A stretch of DNA of 64,000 bases from Berberis thunbergii (taxonomy: Eukaryota > Streptophyta > Magnoliopsida > Ranunculales > Berberidaceae): the NCBI GenBank assembly GCA_003290165.1, contig QNQO01009152.1:1-64000 (forward strand), read 5' to 3'. The stretch's first letter is position 1; each line of letters opens with the position of its first letter. This document shows, piece after piece, positions 43,579 through 55,940 of this stretch. Under the pieces are notes generated by a model. That model did not search any database, was not told the DNA's origin, and saw only the letters and a program-made list of their open reading frames with translations. The translations under genes were made by a program, and so were the position numbers.

Positions 43579-44363
43579 ATTGGACATGAGTACAACCTAT
43601 CATCCACAGACAGCTGGTCAATCTGAGAAAGTGAATCAGGTAGTGGAAGACATGCTTAGAGCATGCATTTTAGACTTTGGGGGCAGTTGAGAAGATCATC
43701 TACCATTGTGCGAGTTTGCGTACAACAACAGATACCATGTAAGTATTGGCATGGCATCGTTTGAGGCACTCTATGGACAACCGTGTAGGTCCCCTGTTTG
43801 TTGAGCAGAGATTGGAGAGTCAGTTGTGATGGGGCCGGATGTGATCAGAGAAACTACTGAGAAGATTGAGCTGATTAGAGCGCGTTTGTTGACAGCCCAA
43901 AGTAGATAGAAGAGTTACGTTGATAGGAGGCGCAAGGAGTTAGAGTTTGATGTTGGCGACATGGTTTTTCTAAAAGTTTCCCTGATGCGCGGAGTTGTTA
44001 GGTTTCAAAGTCGAGGGAAGCTTGCACTGAGTAGGGCCATATGAGATTACTGAGAGGATTGGACCAGTGGCCTACAGATTGGCTTTGCCGCAGAGTATGT
44101 CAGGTCTCCACGACGAGTTTCACGTATCCATGTTGCGGAAGTGTTTGGTAGACCCGTCACAGATTATAGAGCTCGCTGAGTTGGAGATTTCTGATGAGTT
44201 GATTTATCCAGTGAGGCCAGTAGCCATTGTTGATGGTGATGTGAAACAACTTCGACAGAGGGCAGTGAAGTTAATGAAGGTTCAGTGGAGCCACCGAAAG
44301 GGTGACATGACTTGGGAGCAGGAGGACCAGATGAGACAGAAATACCCCGAGCTTTTCGCCTAG
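43579..44363 (+). pseudogene. Tekay-type integrase C-terminal half and chromodomain-like tail
   Basis: After the frameshift come TAGQSEKVNQVVEDMLRACI, a TGA where a W or R codon is likely (about 43687), then [19 protein letters not shown]. The tail from 44067 reads YRLALPQSMSGLHDEFHVSM to VQWSHRKGDMTWEQEDQMRQ-KYPELFA and a stop. This end is cleaner than its counterpart at 1-626. Chromodomain-like tails direct insertion to particular chromatin in related elements. Confidence 0.85.
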
Positions 44364-44423
44364 GTTTTCTTGTTGGGTCTTTGTTCGATCTTGAGGACGA
44401 GATTTCTTTTGAAGTGTGTATGA

Positions 44424-45162
44424 TGTAATAATTTTATTTTTTAAAAATAAAACAATAATAATTTGTTGGAGAGGGTGTACTCAGTAAATGCGGTAGGGGC
44501 ACATAGCCACCCACCCTTTAAGAGACCACCCCCTTTTCTTTCTTCTCCTTTTTTTTTCTTTACAGTGCAAGTTTCTCTCGCAGCGACGTGTTTCGCCGGA
44601 GTTCATTTGAGTAAATCGAACGATTCCTTCGTGGAATCTCGCCCATTGTCCTTCATTTCTTCCCCTCTTTGTTCTCTTTTGTTTTTTTTGCAAAAAAAAA
44701 GAAGAAAATCAATTTCATATTTGTGTGGGAGATTGGTGTTGGTTTTGTTTGATCGGTTTGCGTAGCTCCGATCAGTCATTTAGGAGCCTTTGTGGAGTCA
44801 TTTGGAGCCCGTAGACCCGACATGCAAGGGTGATTTCGGGGTTGGCCAGATTTTTTCAAAAAAATCAGAGTGCATGTCCGTTTTGAGGGTTTTTCGGCGT
44901 GAATCCGGGCTTTGGGCGTGTGGGTGAGCTACGAATTTGTGACTCCGAGTGTGCTTGGACCTATTTCAGGCCTGTTGTGCGGTTTGGTGGCGATCAGACC
45001 GGAGTAGAGATGGTTTCGACGAGTTTTCGACAAACTTTGGGTTTCGTCGAGGTGTTTGCCAAATTTTTATTGCCTGTAAGTTTTTCTTTCAGTCACGCAC
45101 CGCTTGTAATTTATTTATTTTTCTAGTTTTCGACTAGTTTGCTCACCTTTGAGTCCATCTTT
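44424..45162 (+). repeat. Truncated 3' LTR of the Tekay-type element
   Basis: It starts TGTAATAATTTTATTTTT and matches the 5' LTR without the MITE, up to 'gctcacctttgagtccatctt'. It then switches to the aquaporin 3' flank. Compared with 687-1440 of the left copy it breaks at a nearby position in the LTR. Confidence 0.85.
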
Positions 45163-45334
45163 GATGACATTGATGATGATCCAACCTTTTTTTTTCCTTG
45201 TGGCTTTTCATTGCAAGTGTAAGATGAGAAGGAATCTTGTTCAATATCTTATTGTTTTCTCAACTCTTGTTCTTTGGTTTCTTACTTTTCAGTTACTCCC
45301 AAACCATTTTCATTTTGTTGAGTAAGATGCAAGT
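45163..45334 (+). repeat. Fused copy of aquaporin 3' flank and the sequence after LINE 1
   Basis: The left part corresponds to 2331-2415 (gatgacattgatga ... gaatcttgttca) and the right part to 8254-8347. The intervening LINE block (2416-8253) is absent. This gives a reference arrangement for the left copy. Confidence 0.85.
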
Positions 45335-46028
45335 AACATTTCAAGCCTTAATAAGGCCCAAATCGTATGGATCCTATTATGCAAAGTTTGCAAACCATGA
45401 TTCCCTTCCTTGATGCGTATCTCGACGAAGAATTTAGTGAGTTTCACAAGGTAAAAAAAATCTCTTTAATTTATATAATGTAAAACTCTTTATGAAAAAT
45501 ATCACACATGCATCGCAATGTTATATCATCTACCTATAATGACAGACATAGCACACAATCACTACAAAAGCAATTACACTTGAAGCATCTTCAACAATTC
45601 CTACCGACAATCACATGTGAATAGTATTCGCATTATCTCAATAATGTTTACAAATGACAAATTGTCCACTCACCTTATCTTCCAGCGAGGCTTATCTTCG
45701 ACTAGATCCCTTCTATTTAAGTAAGTAGTTTTCTAAGTTGAGGGTAAGCGAGTTTCGAGTGTGAACCAAGCTTCTATCTTTTATCTTTTATCTTTTGTAT
45801 ATATTTTATTTCTATCTTTAATAATTCAATAAACTATCTAACTTGATCTTACAGTTAATCCCCAAGTGTAAACAAAGAAATTGGCTTGAGGTTGTATAAA
45901 TCTCTAAAATAATTTAGAGAATTTCTTGTACTTCATGATTTGTAGTTCGTGTCTATTTTGATTTTTGCATATCATTTGTTTATCATTTCAATATCTATCT
46001 AACCTTATGTTAGCCATCCTGGGTAGAT
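45335..46028. other. Unassigned DNA with one short exon-like frame
   Basis: No known gene is recognised. An ATG at 45368 opens 28 codons, MDPIMQSLQTMIPFLDAYLD then EEFSEFHK, ending at a GTAAAA donor-like site (45452). This looks like an exon fragment of an unidentified gene, but nothing downstream supports it. The rest is AT-rich. Confidence 0.3.
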
Positions 46029-47432
46029 ACTTCAAGGCGGAGAAGCATAACATCTTGTGTTTTAATTTCAACAAACTTGGAGATTCAACATGAATCATCA
46101 AGAAGAATTAAAGTAGTCAGCCAAGTTAGCTAGCATTCCATTTCAATTTGGACTAATTAATCTAGCTTAGCTCAAAGCTAAGTTGGCTTAAAATGAATTT
46201 TGTTGACTATTTTTCATATTTGGTAATGATCTTAATTGCTTGGCCCCCAGTTGCTGAAGTTTTAACATCAACTGATGAATTTGTTTTTGAAATTTTCCGA
46301 AGATGTAACGAAGTTTTGTTTCGATAAAATTAAATATATAAGTTTATAGAAAGAAGTAATGGTTTTGATTCTTAAAAAGAGAAAATTGAAAAAAAAGCAT
46401 TTAGGTCACATGAAATGCAAGAGGAAACTAAAACAAAAAATAGATTAAAATGTTTGATGGATAAAGGGGAGAGAACTTTGTATTATGTTCATTAATTGGT
46501 GAATTTGCAGACAATTTTGTTGAGAGGTCAATTTTAAAAAAAAAAACTTGAACTCTTTTAATTTTCATTTTTTCAAGTAATGTTTCTTTAATTTTGTTGT
46601 TATTGCTCATGAGACGAAATTAAAGAGATGTTGACAAGGTTGGTAGCGCGTTCTCGTTGCATTGGTATCAATCGATAAGGGATTTCAAAAAATTAATTGA
46701 TTTGATAGAAAGAAATCAATATCAATTTGATAAGAAACGAAAATTTGTTGATTGTAATATTAAGCTGGTTATGAGCCTCTACAGATATAGTTACATTACC
46801 AAAAAGGAAGCAAAAGAAGTAGGCGTGTAATATTACATGTGAGTGGACACCAGACAAAAAGAGTTTCGGGTCCATTTCACTACAATAAACGTATACTCTA
46901 ATCAAGAACTAATTAAATTTGATTTGACAAAAAGAGATCCGATCCATTTCAATAAAAATCTTCATGTTTGGCCAAAAATAAAAAACTTTGGGTCCATTTG
47001 ATATGAAACAACAATTCTAGCAGCCATGTTTAATTTGTTAGTCTTTTAGGGTTTTTTTATATTTCTACATTTTCTATAGATAGTGCGATTGTGATTGAGT
47101 TTTAAAGAATATGGATAAAAAAAAAAATTTTAAAAAAAAACCCTACCAAACATGGCTGGCTAGACTTACTTGATACGAGAACAACATTATTGAAAAAATA
47201 AAATAAATAATCAGATCGAAACTTGCTTGTTCTTACATATCGTATTAGGCACCTAAATCGGTTTTTTTTTTACCGAATTTCATGTATGTTTGACCCTCAC
47301 CATTGCCAACCCTACATTTTTCTCTACAGAATGGTAGGCCAAGCATTTCTTCAAAGCTAGCTAGCTGAACAACTGGTTGTAGACATGGACTTATGGGACT
47401 CTCATTAATAGCAATGGCGAATAATTTGAAGG
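46029..47432 (+). repeat. Duplicated block B: partial copy of the GPAT6 upstream region
   Basis: It matches 13738-15225. A 76-bp deletion relative to block A lies at about 46763, between 'aagctgg' and 'ttatgagcc'. Identity is about 96% by eye, lower than between blocks A and C. It stops at 'aatttgaagg' and is joined to LINE ORF2 sequence. No GPAT exon follows. Confidence 0.88.
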
Positions 47433-49450
47433 TCTTTCATAAACCTCAAAATTCTTTCGTGGAATTGTAGGGGGCTCAGGAATACTGAGAGGCAAAGAGG
47501 TTGTCGTAGATTAATTTCAGATAATCGTCCAGACCTTGTTTTCGTTCAGAAAATGAAATTGGAGAGATACTCTAGAGAATTTATCAGAAAATTGTGGGGT
47601 GATAGCTCTTTTGATTGGGCTATGGTGGAATCCATTGACAGCTCAGGAGGCCTTTTAGCTATTTGGGATGCTGATCTTTTGCAGATGAGGGAAGTGTTGA
47701 AAGGAGTTTTTCCACTTTCTATTCAATTTCAAATGATCTCGGATAACTCATTTTGGTCAGGGACCAACATTTATGGTCCGTGTGATCCTTCGCTAAGAGA
47801 ACACTTCTGGGAAGAACTATATGACATTGTTGGTTGGGTGCAATCGCCATGGGTGTTAGCGGGAGACTTCAATGTTGTCCGTCATATGAATGAAAAAAAA
47901 AGGATGCAGGAGGAGGTCCATGAGCATGCAGAAATTCAATCAGTTCATTAATGAGATGGAACTCACTGATTTCAGTCTAAAAGGGGGAAAATTCACATGG
48001 TCAAATTGAAGAGATCGTCCTATCATTTGTCGACTTGATCGATTTTCTGGCTTCGGTGGATTGGATTGACAAATTTGGTGATAAAGTTGAATGGCTCAAG
48101 GGTGCAGCAAGTTCTGACCATCACGTGATTTTGTTTGCGAACTCGTCTGTTGGTGGTTGTTCTCGCCTTTTTTCATTTGATAATGGTTGGTTTGATCACC
48201 CTACCCTGGCAGAGGAGATGAAAGCTTTGTGGAACAACTCAGTAGTATCTGGCCACCCTGGCTACTATTTATGGTGGAAGCTTAAGGCACTCAAATGCAA
48301 CCTTAAAAGTTGGAGGACTAAAGTTTGGGGTAAAACAAATTTATGTATTCAAAATATTTCTGCCTTAATTGCAAACATTGATGTTGATGAAGAGATCAGA
48401 GATTTGACTGCTGAGGAGAGGTCTTGTAGAGTGCAACTACATCAGGAGTGGGCAACATTAACCAAAAGAGATGAGGAGTTTTGGAGGATCGGATCAGGAG
48501 TCAACTGGGTTTGTCATATGGATCAGGGGTTCAAATTCTTTCATAACTTGGCTAACAGACACAGACTGTTTAACTCCATTGAAGCTCTTAGCATGGGTCA
48601 GGAGTTGGTAATGGATGAAGTCAGTATTAGAGAACTCTTGATATCTCACTTCAAGGAGTTGTTCTATGAAAATGAGGAGTGGCGACCTTTCTTCTTGGGG
48701 ATTACCTTCAAGTCTATCTCCCAGTCTACGGCTACCGCCTTGGTAGATAATTTTTCGGAGATGGAAATTAGAGCGGCAATGGAAGAACTAAAATCTGAAG
48801 TTTCTCCATGTCTTGATGGTTTCTCAATGGTGTTCTATTTGAAAATGTGGGAGGTAATCACAATTGATTTTCTGAAAGTTGTTGAAGATTTTAACTCGAG
48901 AAATTTTCTTGATTGGCGGTTGAACACCACTATCATCTCGCTTATTCCTAAATGTGCGGAAATGCGGACAGTCAAAGATTTTAGACCTATCAGTATTTTG
49001 AATGGGGCCTATAAGATCATTGCCAAGGTGTTGGCTAACATATTGAAAATAGTTCTTCATTCAGTCATTTCTCCTTTTCAAAGTGCAGCTGTCATTGGAA
49101 GACAGATAGTTGATAGCCCTTTGATAGCCACTGAAATTATTGATTCTAGGAAAAAATAAGGTGTTCCAGGGCTCGTTATCAAACTAGATTTCTCCAAATG
49201 CTTTGACAACGTCTCTTGGATATACTTGGATTTGGTAATGACTCGCATGGGATTTGACTCCAAATGGATTCTTTGGCTTCACACTTGTAGATCTACAACT
49301 AATTTCTCTCTGAAGATTAATGGTCAGCTGCATGGGTTTTTCAATAGCTCGAAAGGCTTGGGCCAAGGCGATCCCCTGGCTCCTCTTCTATTTACTATAG
49401 CAGCAGAAGGTCTAACACAAATGATTCTTAAAGCGGTTGATGTTGGCCTA
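47433..49450 (+). mobile_element. L1-type LINE fragment 2, from ORF2 start to mid-RT
   Basis: This is a different L1 lineage from the element at 3050-8248. It begins at the ORF2 start region and ends inside the RT before the FADD motif. There is no poly(A) tail and no 3' UTR. Both ends abut pieces of the GPAT upstream block, at non-equivalent positions (after the 15225 equivalent, before the 14211 equivalent). Confidence 0.85.
47439..49450 (+). pseudogene. LINE 2 ORF2: endonuclease and partial reverse transcriptase
   Basis: The frame starts at an ATA (47439) where ATG would be expected, then NLKILSWNCRGLRNTERQRG. The endonuclease continues with DLVFVQKMKL, WVLAGDFNVVRHM and, after a frameshift at about 47920, GAASSDHHVILF. 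The RT has FRPISILNGAYKIIAKVLAN, LVIKLDFSKCFDNVSW and GLGQGDPLAPLLFTIAAEGL. Defects are the frameshift, a TGA at about 48007 and a TAA at 49157. The catalytic FADD box is missing because the element is cut. Confidence 0.85.
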
Positions 49451-49796
49451 GTGAATTTGCAGACAATTTTGTTGAGAGGTCAATTTAAAAAAAAAAACTT
49501 GAACTCTTTTAATTTTCATTTTTTCAAGTAATGTTTCTTTAATTTGTGTTGTTATTGCTCATGAGACGAAATTAAAGAGATGTTGACAAGGTTGGTAGTG
49601 CATTCTCGTTGCATTGGTATCAATCGATAAGGGATTTCAAAAAATTAATTGATTTGATGGAAAGAATCAATATCAATTTAATAAGAAAAGAAAATTTGTT
49701 GATTGTAATATTAAGTTGGTGCTTGGTTTTTTTTTTTTAAAGCCATAGGCTTGGATTAATAGACTAGTCTATTTGTGGCAGACACCATGTTATGAG
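49451..49796 (+). repeat. Duplicated block C, left part (before the Athila insertion)
   Basis: It matches 14211-14562, including the T-run 'ggtttttttttt' and 'aaagccataggcttggatta'. It ends with the target site ATGAG at 49792-49796, and the block resumes at 61190. Confidence 0.88.
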
Positions 49797-51769
49797 TGAT
49801 GCAAATTTAACTAACCTAAATAAATAGGTTAATTTAACCTAATTTTAATAACTGCAAGTGCACAGTGTCTAACTGGTAGACAAGGGCAAGTACAGGTCGA
49901 TCCCACAAGGACTGTGGTTGCAATTAAATTTCAGGGTTTATTTAAACTAATTTAAATTGGGGTTACAACAATTAAAATATCTAAACTAAAAATCAAATTA
50001 AAAACAAAATAAAAAGTTTTAAAGAATATGAGAAAGGAAACCAAGGCATTGAATCCACCACAGGTTCTTTGAGATTTGTGTAATCAAAAATATTGTTTTC
50101 AAGATTTAACATGACTAACCTAAAGATTAATCTAAGTTCACAATTGATTTCAGCATATGTATAAACCCCTAGCATTGCGTGTCTTCTTACGGCACACACA
50201 ATCACAAGTTTATTTTAACTAATCTTAAACCCCTAGCATTGCGTGTCTTCTTACGGTACACACAATCACAGATTCAGATTAATTGATTAAATCAGGCTTT
50301 GAATTTCAACAAAGAGTACTTCTAACTACCGACTAGTCTAGATAATTAATCAGGATATAATCAGTGAAAGCAAATTATTGAAAATCATAAATCAAATGTG
50401 TTTAACGTTCAAGCATAAAAAAACAATAAATTTAAATACACAAACTCTAGGAAACCCTATGGTTTCATCGTAGCCTTGGCGAATGGTTTAGCTGATCATG
50501 GTAGCGGTGGTCACAACGTCAATGGAGGTGGAAGTCATCTCTGCACGGACGCGAATCCCCAGAAAAATGACTACACAAGCTCTGTGGTGGCTCATAGAGA
50601 ACTCAGGGTGCAAATAGCGTAAAAACATAATTTTGAACCTTTCCCGCCAGAAATCGCGCGGCTCCCCTGCACCTTCGTCTCCAGCGCGACCCGTCTGCTT
50701 CGCTCCTCGCGAGCTTCCTCCTGCTCCTTCCTAGTTCTGAACCTGAAGAAAAGAGAGAGAGTAAATGAGGAAGCAATGAGATACGAAAATAGACAGAAAA
50801 ACAAACAGAGATAGGAGTGGCGGAGCCCTGTTTCTCCTGTCGAAGTGTGCCGCTTGCTGACGCGCCGCTTGCGACGGTGGTCGGGAGAGAGGGAGGCGGG
50901 AAGGATGTCGAGACGAAGAGATGCCCAGAGAGGGGAGGAAGGTCCTGTGGCGAGGCGGAACAGAGTCGTGGTGAGGCTTTGTTTCGCGATGGCGGCAGCT
51001 GATGGCGTGGTCGAGTGGTCTGTTCGCGACGGTGGTCGTGAGAGAAAGAGAGGTAGACAGGAAGGAGGCCGAGAGAGGAGAGACACAGGGGCTGCGGTTC
51101 GTGAAGGAGGAGAAACAGGGACTGTTGTGTGCGCGAGGTGGCTGTGGTGGTGCTCTAGTGATGGCGGAGAATGTGGTGCTCGATGGTGGTGGTGGTTGTG
51201 TGGCGTGATGACGTGAAACAGGGTTTTCACGCCCCCTGTTTCAGTGGGATGAAGGAGGAGGTGGTTGTTGGCTGGGAAAACGAGAGAGACGACGAGATGA
51301 AGGGTGATGACGGGATTATCGCTACCGGCTCTCCTATCGAGCGAGGATTGCCGGCAGGGTGGAGTGGTGTGGTGGCTGAAAAAGAGAAGAGGGGAGAAAG
51401 AACGTGGAAAAGCAGAAGGGATGTGGAAGAAGGGAGAATAAGAGATGAGCTCCTTTCTCTGAGATGGGGAAGCTAAATAGGGTTCTCATATTATATTGGG
51501 CTTGGGTTTTTAGGTTAGCATTTTTTTTTTGGGCTTAGGTGGACCTAGGTTTATTAGGGTTAGGTTTAGATATGTGTTTCTTTGTTTTGTACCACCACTA
51601 GAATCGACCAATTGTCATTCCTTAAATTGTCGCCTTAACATCATTTCATCGTTAACGCTCAAATTCCTGCCAAGACATGAAAACGAAATAATTATTATAA
51701 ATTATACTAATCGAAACACTAACATATATAAATTAAGGGATATATTATGTAATAATTACGTGAATATCA
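49797..51769 (-). repeat. 3' LTR of the Athila-type element (1973 bp)
   Basis: It is almost identical to 59185-61184, apart from a few substitutions and small indels (for example 'gcttgctgacgcgccgcttg' near 50850 is shortened in the other copy). Plus-strand termini are TGATGC and ATATCA. Two copies of 'cccctagcattgcgtgtctt' lie at 50167 and 50229. Long open frames here on both strands are shared only because LTRs are copies. Confidence 0.9.
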
Positions 51770-53742
51770 AATACCCCCAAATCTATATTTTGCTAGTCCT
51801 CGAGCAAAACAATAAAAATAAAATTTTAACTCACTTTCGCAGGAATCATCGGTTGCACTTACCTTAAACGTGCAACAAGGCTTTAAACCCCTAGATTACC
51901 TCTAGTGGACGAGTTATAGTCTCGTGAGGGTTTCCAGAAATGTTACCCACAAACATTATGACTTAATAAATTTTCAAAACATGGTAACTCGATCTATTAT
52001 CCTCATAGTGAGAATTTAATTGCCAAAAAATTTTGAAAATAGCGAACAGTTTCACAATAATATATCAAAGAGTCTCACAACAATTTAATAATACCCAAAG
52101 GTTAAATAAATTTCATCAATTATTCCCAACTCGAAGTGTGTGTGTGCATGGTCTTATCAACATAACTTTTTATTTCAGAGTAAAACAATTACTAAATCTC
52201 CTTTAGAAAGTTTGTTTTGACTTCAAAACTCTCATGTCGCTCACAATGAAACACTCAGAGATTTGATATTTCACTCAGTTTATATGTGAGGAAAAGAGTA
52301 AATAATGGAAAACAATCATCTCACATATAGTAATATGAAGAACAGACTTTTCAAGAGTGGAATGAATATGATCTCATGGACAGGAATATCAATTACTTTT
52401 GAGAATGTTAAATCATACACCATAGTTCTTATTTATTTAATCTCCACATCTACGAAACTAACCATCTCTTAAGATCAACTAGGACTTTAATAGGTTGTAA
52501 TGGGTCTTAGGTAATGGCTAGCAAGAATGGAAAAATGTATACGAAAAATCTCTAAGAATGTATATACCCATTAAACTAACACAAGGGCTATGAAGAGTAA
52601 ATCAATGTTCTAACCAACGTTACTTTTTTTTCATTGACATCATTTTCTTTCTTTCTCTTTTTTTTCTTTTTTTTTCAACTACATGCTTTTCCTCTTCTAC
52701 TCAATAGAATGTTTCAACACTGATGACTCATGGTATATTTGATTTTGTTCTTTCTAATTGCCCATTTCCAACTAACATTCATCCATATACATTCTTAGAT
52801 AAATTGGGTATTGATAAGGGGTCAACAAATAAAAGGCTATCAACGGCTCAAAGGGCTTCAAAAGGGAACTAATGAGTGGGTAAGTAAAAAGGCTAGAGAA
52901 GGTTTAAGAAAAACTTGCCTACATCATTTCTTAAGTTCAGGTTGGTATTATGACATCTCAACTAAATAAACTAAAAAGTTCTAGTGCAATAATTTAATTT
53001 TAATGTCATTCTCAAAGCAATTGATAAAAAAATGAGAATAATGAGATCATCAACGACTTAATGCGAACTCAAGAAAAATTAGAGTATATTTATCTAACAC
53101 TCAAAAAGAAAAGAATGGCTCAAAACTTTCATGGGTTAAGTCTCCACTATTATTCTAAGGTTTTCTAGCTCATATCTCACTCATCAACTTTAAATCATGT
53201 TAATATGGCTTATAGTGCAAAAAGTAATCGAGTTGAAAAGAATCTCATGAAATAGACCTAACTTAAGGATTATATCAAACCATATGTTTTCCTGTTTGAT
53301 ATATAAAGGTGACAAGCGAAAGCATGTATTTCTCAAAATTTCAGGCATACTTGAAAGCATATCCTCTTCATTGGAAAGGACTTAGATCTTGGATGCATTT
53401 TCAAAGTGAAAAATTTTCACACAATCATAATCATAGTAAGTTATGAAATAAATTTTAGTTCAAAATTTCTTGAAAAATGCACAAAAAAACTCATAAACCC
53501 CACCCCCAAACCTAAACCAAACATTGTCCTCAATGTATAAAACGATGAGCATGACAAATGCAGGAAAAAGAAAAGATGAGAGTTAAAGTGATATTACCAT
53601 GGGAAAGTTTTTACCAATTTCGATGAGATCTTCCACCAATGAACGCTCAGAGACATAAGAACTGTGGACTCATCATGATAAATTGATAAAAACAAGACAG
53701 GACACAAATAAAATAAAAATAATAATAATGATAATAATAATA

Positions 53743-53795
<53 letters not shown>

Positions 53796-53966
53796 TACAT
53801 GGTATCAGTTGTAAGTCAAAATTGTTACGGAGCTAACGAGTATGAGTGAAATGCAACTAGAAAAGACTCGAAAATCAATCCAGACTAACCATAATGACAC
53901 AACTGAAGCTAGGTTGCCTCCTAGGAGCGCTTGGTTTAACGTCGTCAGCCCGACATCTATGCTTCC
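51770..53966 (-). other. Athila 3' internal non-coding region
   Basis: It lies between the integrase end and the 3' LTR, where Athila elements may carry an env-like frame. No open frame of useful length is seen. It contains an AAT microsatellite at its integrase side and a C/T-rich stretch near 52645-52680. Confidence 0.6.
53717..53796 (+). repeat. AAT microsatellite
   Basis: This is an almost pure trinucleotide repeat of about 26 units with two interruptions (GAT and AGT). It lies about 170 bp from the integrase stop. Confidence 0.95.
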
Positions 53967-54938
53967 TCAATCTGAGTACACAGGATCCTCTAATAACAAC
54001 ACATCAACCTCGACTTCTGATGTAGGCAACTCTAAAAATGGTTTAAGACGCTGACCATTGACTTTAAAAGCACGACCATCTTTAGGATCAACAATCTCCA
54101 CAGCTCCATGTGGAAACACTGTTTTCACCGTGTAAGGTCCAGACCATCGAGATCGCAACTTGCCAGGAAATAGACGCAACCGAGAATTAAATAACAAAAC
54201 CTTTTGGAAAGGTTCAAAGGACTTGCGAAGAATGGATTTATCATGAAACACCTTCGTTCGTTCTTTGTAGATTTTAGCACTTTGGTAAGCATCATTCCTA
54301 ATCTCATCTAACTCATCGAGTTGGAGCTTACGATGTGATCCAGCCTCACCTATATCAAAATTAAAGGTCTTGATAGCCCAGTAAGCACGATGTTCTAATT
54401 CTACAGGCAAATGACATGTCTTACCAAAAACAAGTCTATATGGAGACATTCCAAGTAGGGTCTTAAACGTTGTCCAATAAGCCCAAAGAGCGTCATTCAG
54501 CCGTTGTGACCAATCCTTACGGTCTGGTCGAACAGTTTTCTCCAAAATATGTTTAATTTCCCGGTTGGATATTTCAACTTGCCCACTTGTTTGTGGATGA
54601 TATGGAGTACCTACTTTATGAGTGATGGAGTATTTCTTAACTAGCAGTTCAAACGGTCTATTACAAAAATGAGAACCACCATCACTTATAACAGCACGCG
54701 GAGTACCAAAACGAGAGAAGATGTTATCTTTTAGAAATTTGACCACAACCTTGTGGTCATTCGTTTTGCAAGGTACCGCCTCTACCCATTTAGAAACATA
54801 ATCAACAGCTAAAAGAATGTAAAGATAGCCAAATGATGGAGGGAAAGGTCCCATGAAATCAATACCCCAAACATCAAAAATCTCCACAATGAGAATGTTA
54901 GTGAGAGGCATCATATTCCTACGAGAGATGGAACCCAT
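53967..54938 (-). pseudogene. Athila-type integrase core and C-terminus
   Basis: The DDE triad is visible: [16 protein letters not shown] (D), [16 protein letters not shown] (D) and [18 protein letters not shown] (E). It is followed by [20 protein letters not shown] and the C-terminal region [20 protein letters not shown]. The frame is open over 323 codons, and the zinc-binding N-terminus lies in the preceding frame (54911-55240). This is the best-preserved domain of the element. It would insert element cDNA into the genome. Confidence 0.88.
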
Positions 54939-55938
54939 TCGTTGGCATCTATCACATGTAGCACAAAATGCATGGGTGTCCCGAAAAATAGTCGGCCAGT
55001 AAAAGCCATACTGCAGAATCTTTGCAGCTGTCTTTTTAGAACTAAAGTGACCTCCACACGCCTGATCATGACAAAAGGAAATGATACTATGAAATTCACT
55101 ATCTGGAACACATCTCCTAATGACCTGATCGGGACATTACTTAAATAAATAAGGATCGTCCCAGAAGAAATGTCTGACCTCAGCAAGAAATTTAGTTTTA
55201 TCTTGTTTAGACCAATTAGAAGGGAGTTGACCTGTAACAAGGTAATTCACAATATCTGCATACCAAGGTAGCTGGGAGATAGCAAGTAATTGCTCATCAG
55301 GAAAGGATTCATTCAAGGGCACATTAGCAATGGATGATTCTACAAGAAGTCTAGAGAAATGGTCAGCTACAACATTTTCGGAACCCTTCTTGTCCCGAAT
55401 CTCAATATCAAACTCCTGTAACAATAGGACCCAATGAATCAAGCGTGGCTTAGCATCCCTTTTAGAAAAAAAGGTACTTCAGTGCTGCATGATCAGTAAA
55501 AATGATAACTTTGGATCCTATCAGGTATGACCGAAATTTGTCCAATGCAAAGACAATAGCGAGTAACTCCTTCTCTGTGGTGGAGTAATTAAGTTGTGCA
55601 TCTTGTAGAGTCCTACTGGCATAATAGATAACATAGGGCTTTTTGTCCACCCGTTGTCCTAAGACAGCTCCAACCGCAAAATCAGAAGCATCACACATAA
55701 GCTCAAAAGGTAAATTCCAATTAGGAGGTTGGATGATTGGAGCTGAAGTCAACAATTGTTTAAGCTTTTCAAATGCGTTCAAACAATCTTCGTCAAAGAC
55801 GAAAGCAGAGTCTTTAGCAAGTAAATTGCATAAAGGACGAGTAGCCTTGCTAAAATCCTTAATGAACCTACGGTAAAAACCAACATGGCCTAGAAAAGAT
55901 CTAATGTTTTTCACCGTCTTCGGTGGTGGAAGACTCAA
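54911..55938 (-). pseudogene. Athila-type RT end, RNase H and integrase zinc domain
   Basis: On the minus strand KNIRSFLGHVGFYRRFIKDF and FELMCDASDFAVGAVLGQRV (RNase H D) lead to YSTTEKELLAIVFALDKFRS and [13 protein letters not shown]. Two frame breaks (about 55450 and 55140) separate these from [20 protein letters not shown] and the integrase zinc part (C and H residues in [12 protein letters not shown] sequence). RNase H removes RNA from the RNA-DNA hybrid. Confidence 0.82.
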
Positions 55939-55940
55939 GA

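Larger units (their letters stand above)
29506..45162 (+). mobile_element. Ty3/gypsy element, Tekay/Del-type chromovirus, with three nested insertions
   Basis: The 5' LTR is 29506-32922, the primer-binding site 32928-32940, then come gag, protease, RT, RNase H, integrase and chromodomain-like tail, and a truncated 3' LTR from 44424. Nested are a hAT MITE in the 5' LTR and two LTR-type insertions (34120-36932 and 37823-41738). Without them the internal region is about 4.8 kb, normal for the clade. Gag and pol carry many stops and frameshifts. The 3' LTR breaks at about 45162 into aquaporin flank DNA, so no outer target duplication can be checked. Confidence 0.9.

Noticed and set aside
46428..46905. 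Short minus-strand frames in block B
   Set aside because: They are AT-rich by-products, not kept in blocks A or C.
50592..51476. Long frames on both strands, repeated at 60004-60888
   Set aside because: They lie in the two LTRs of the same Athila-type element and are copies by origin. No protein family is recognisable.
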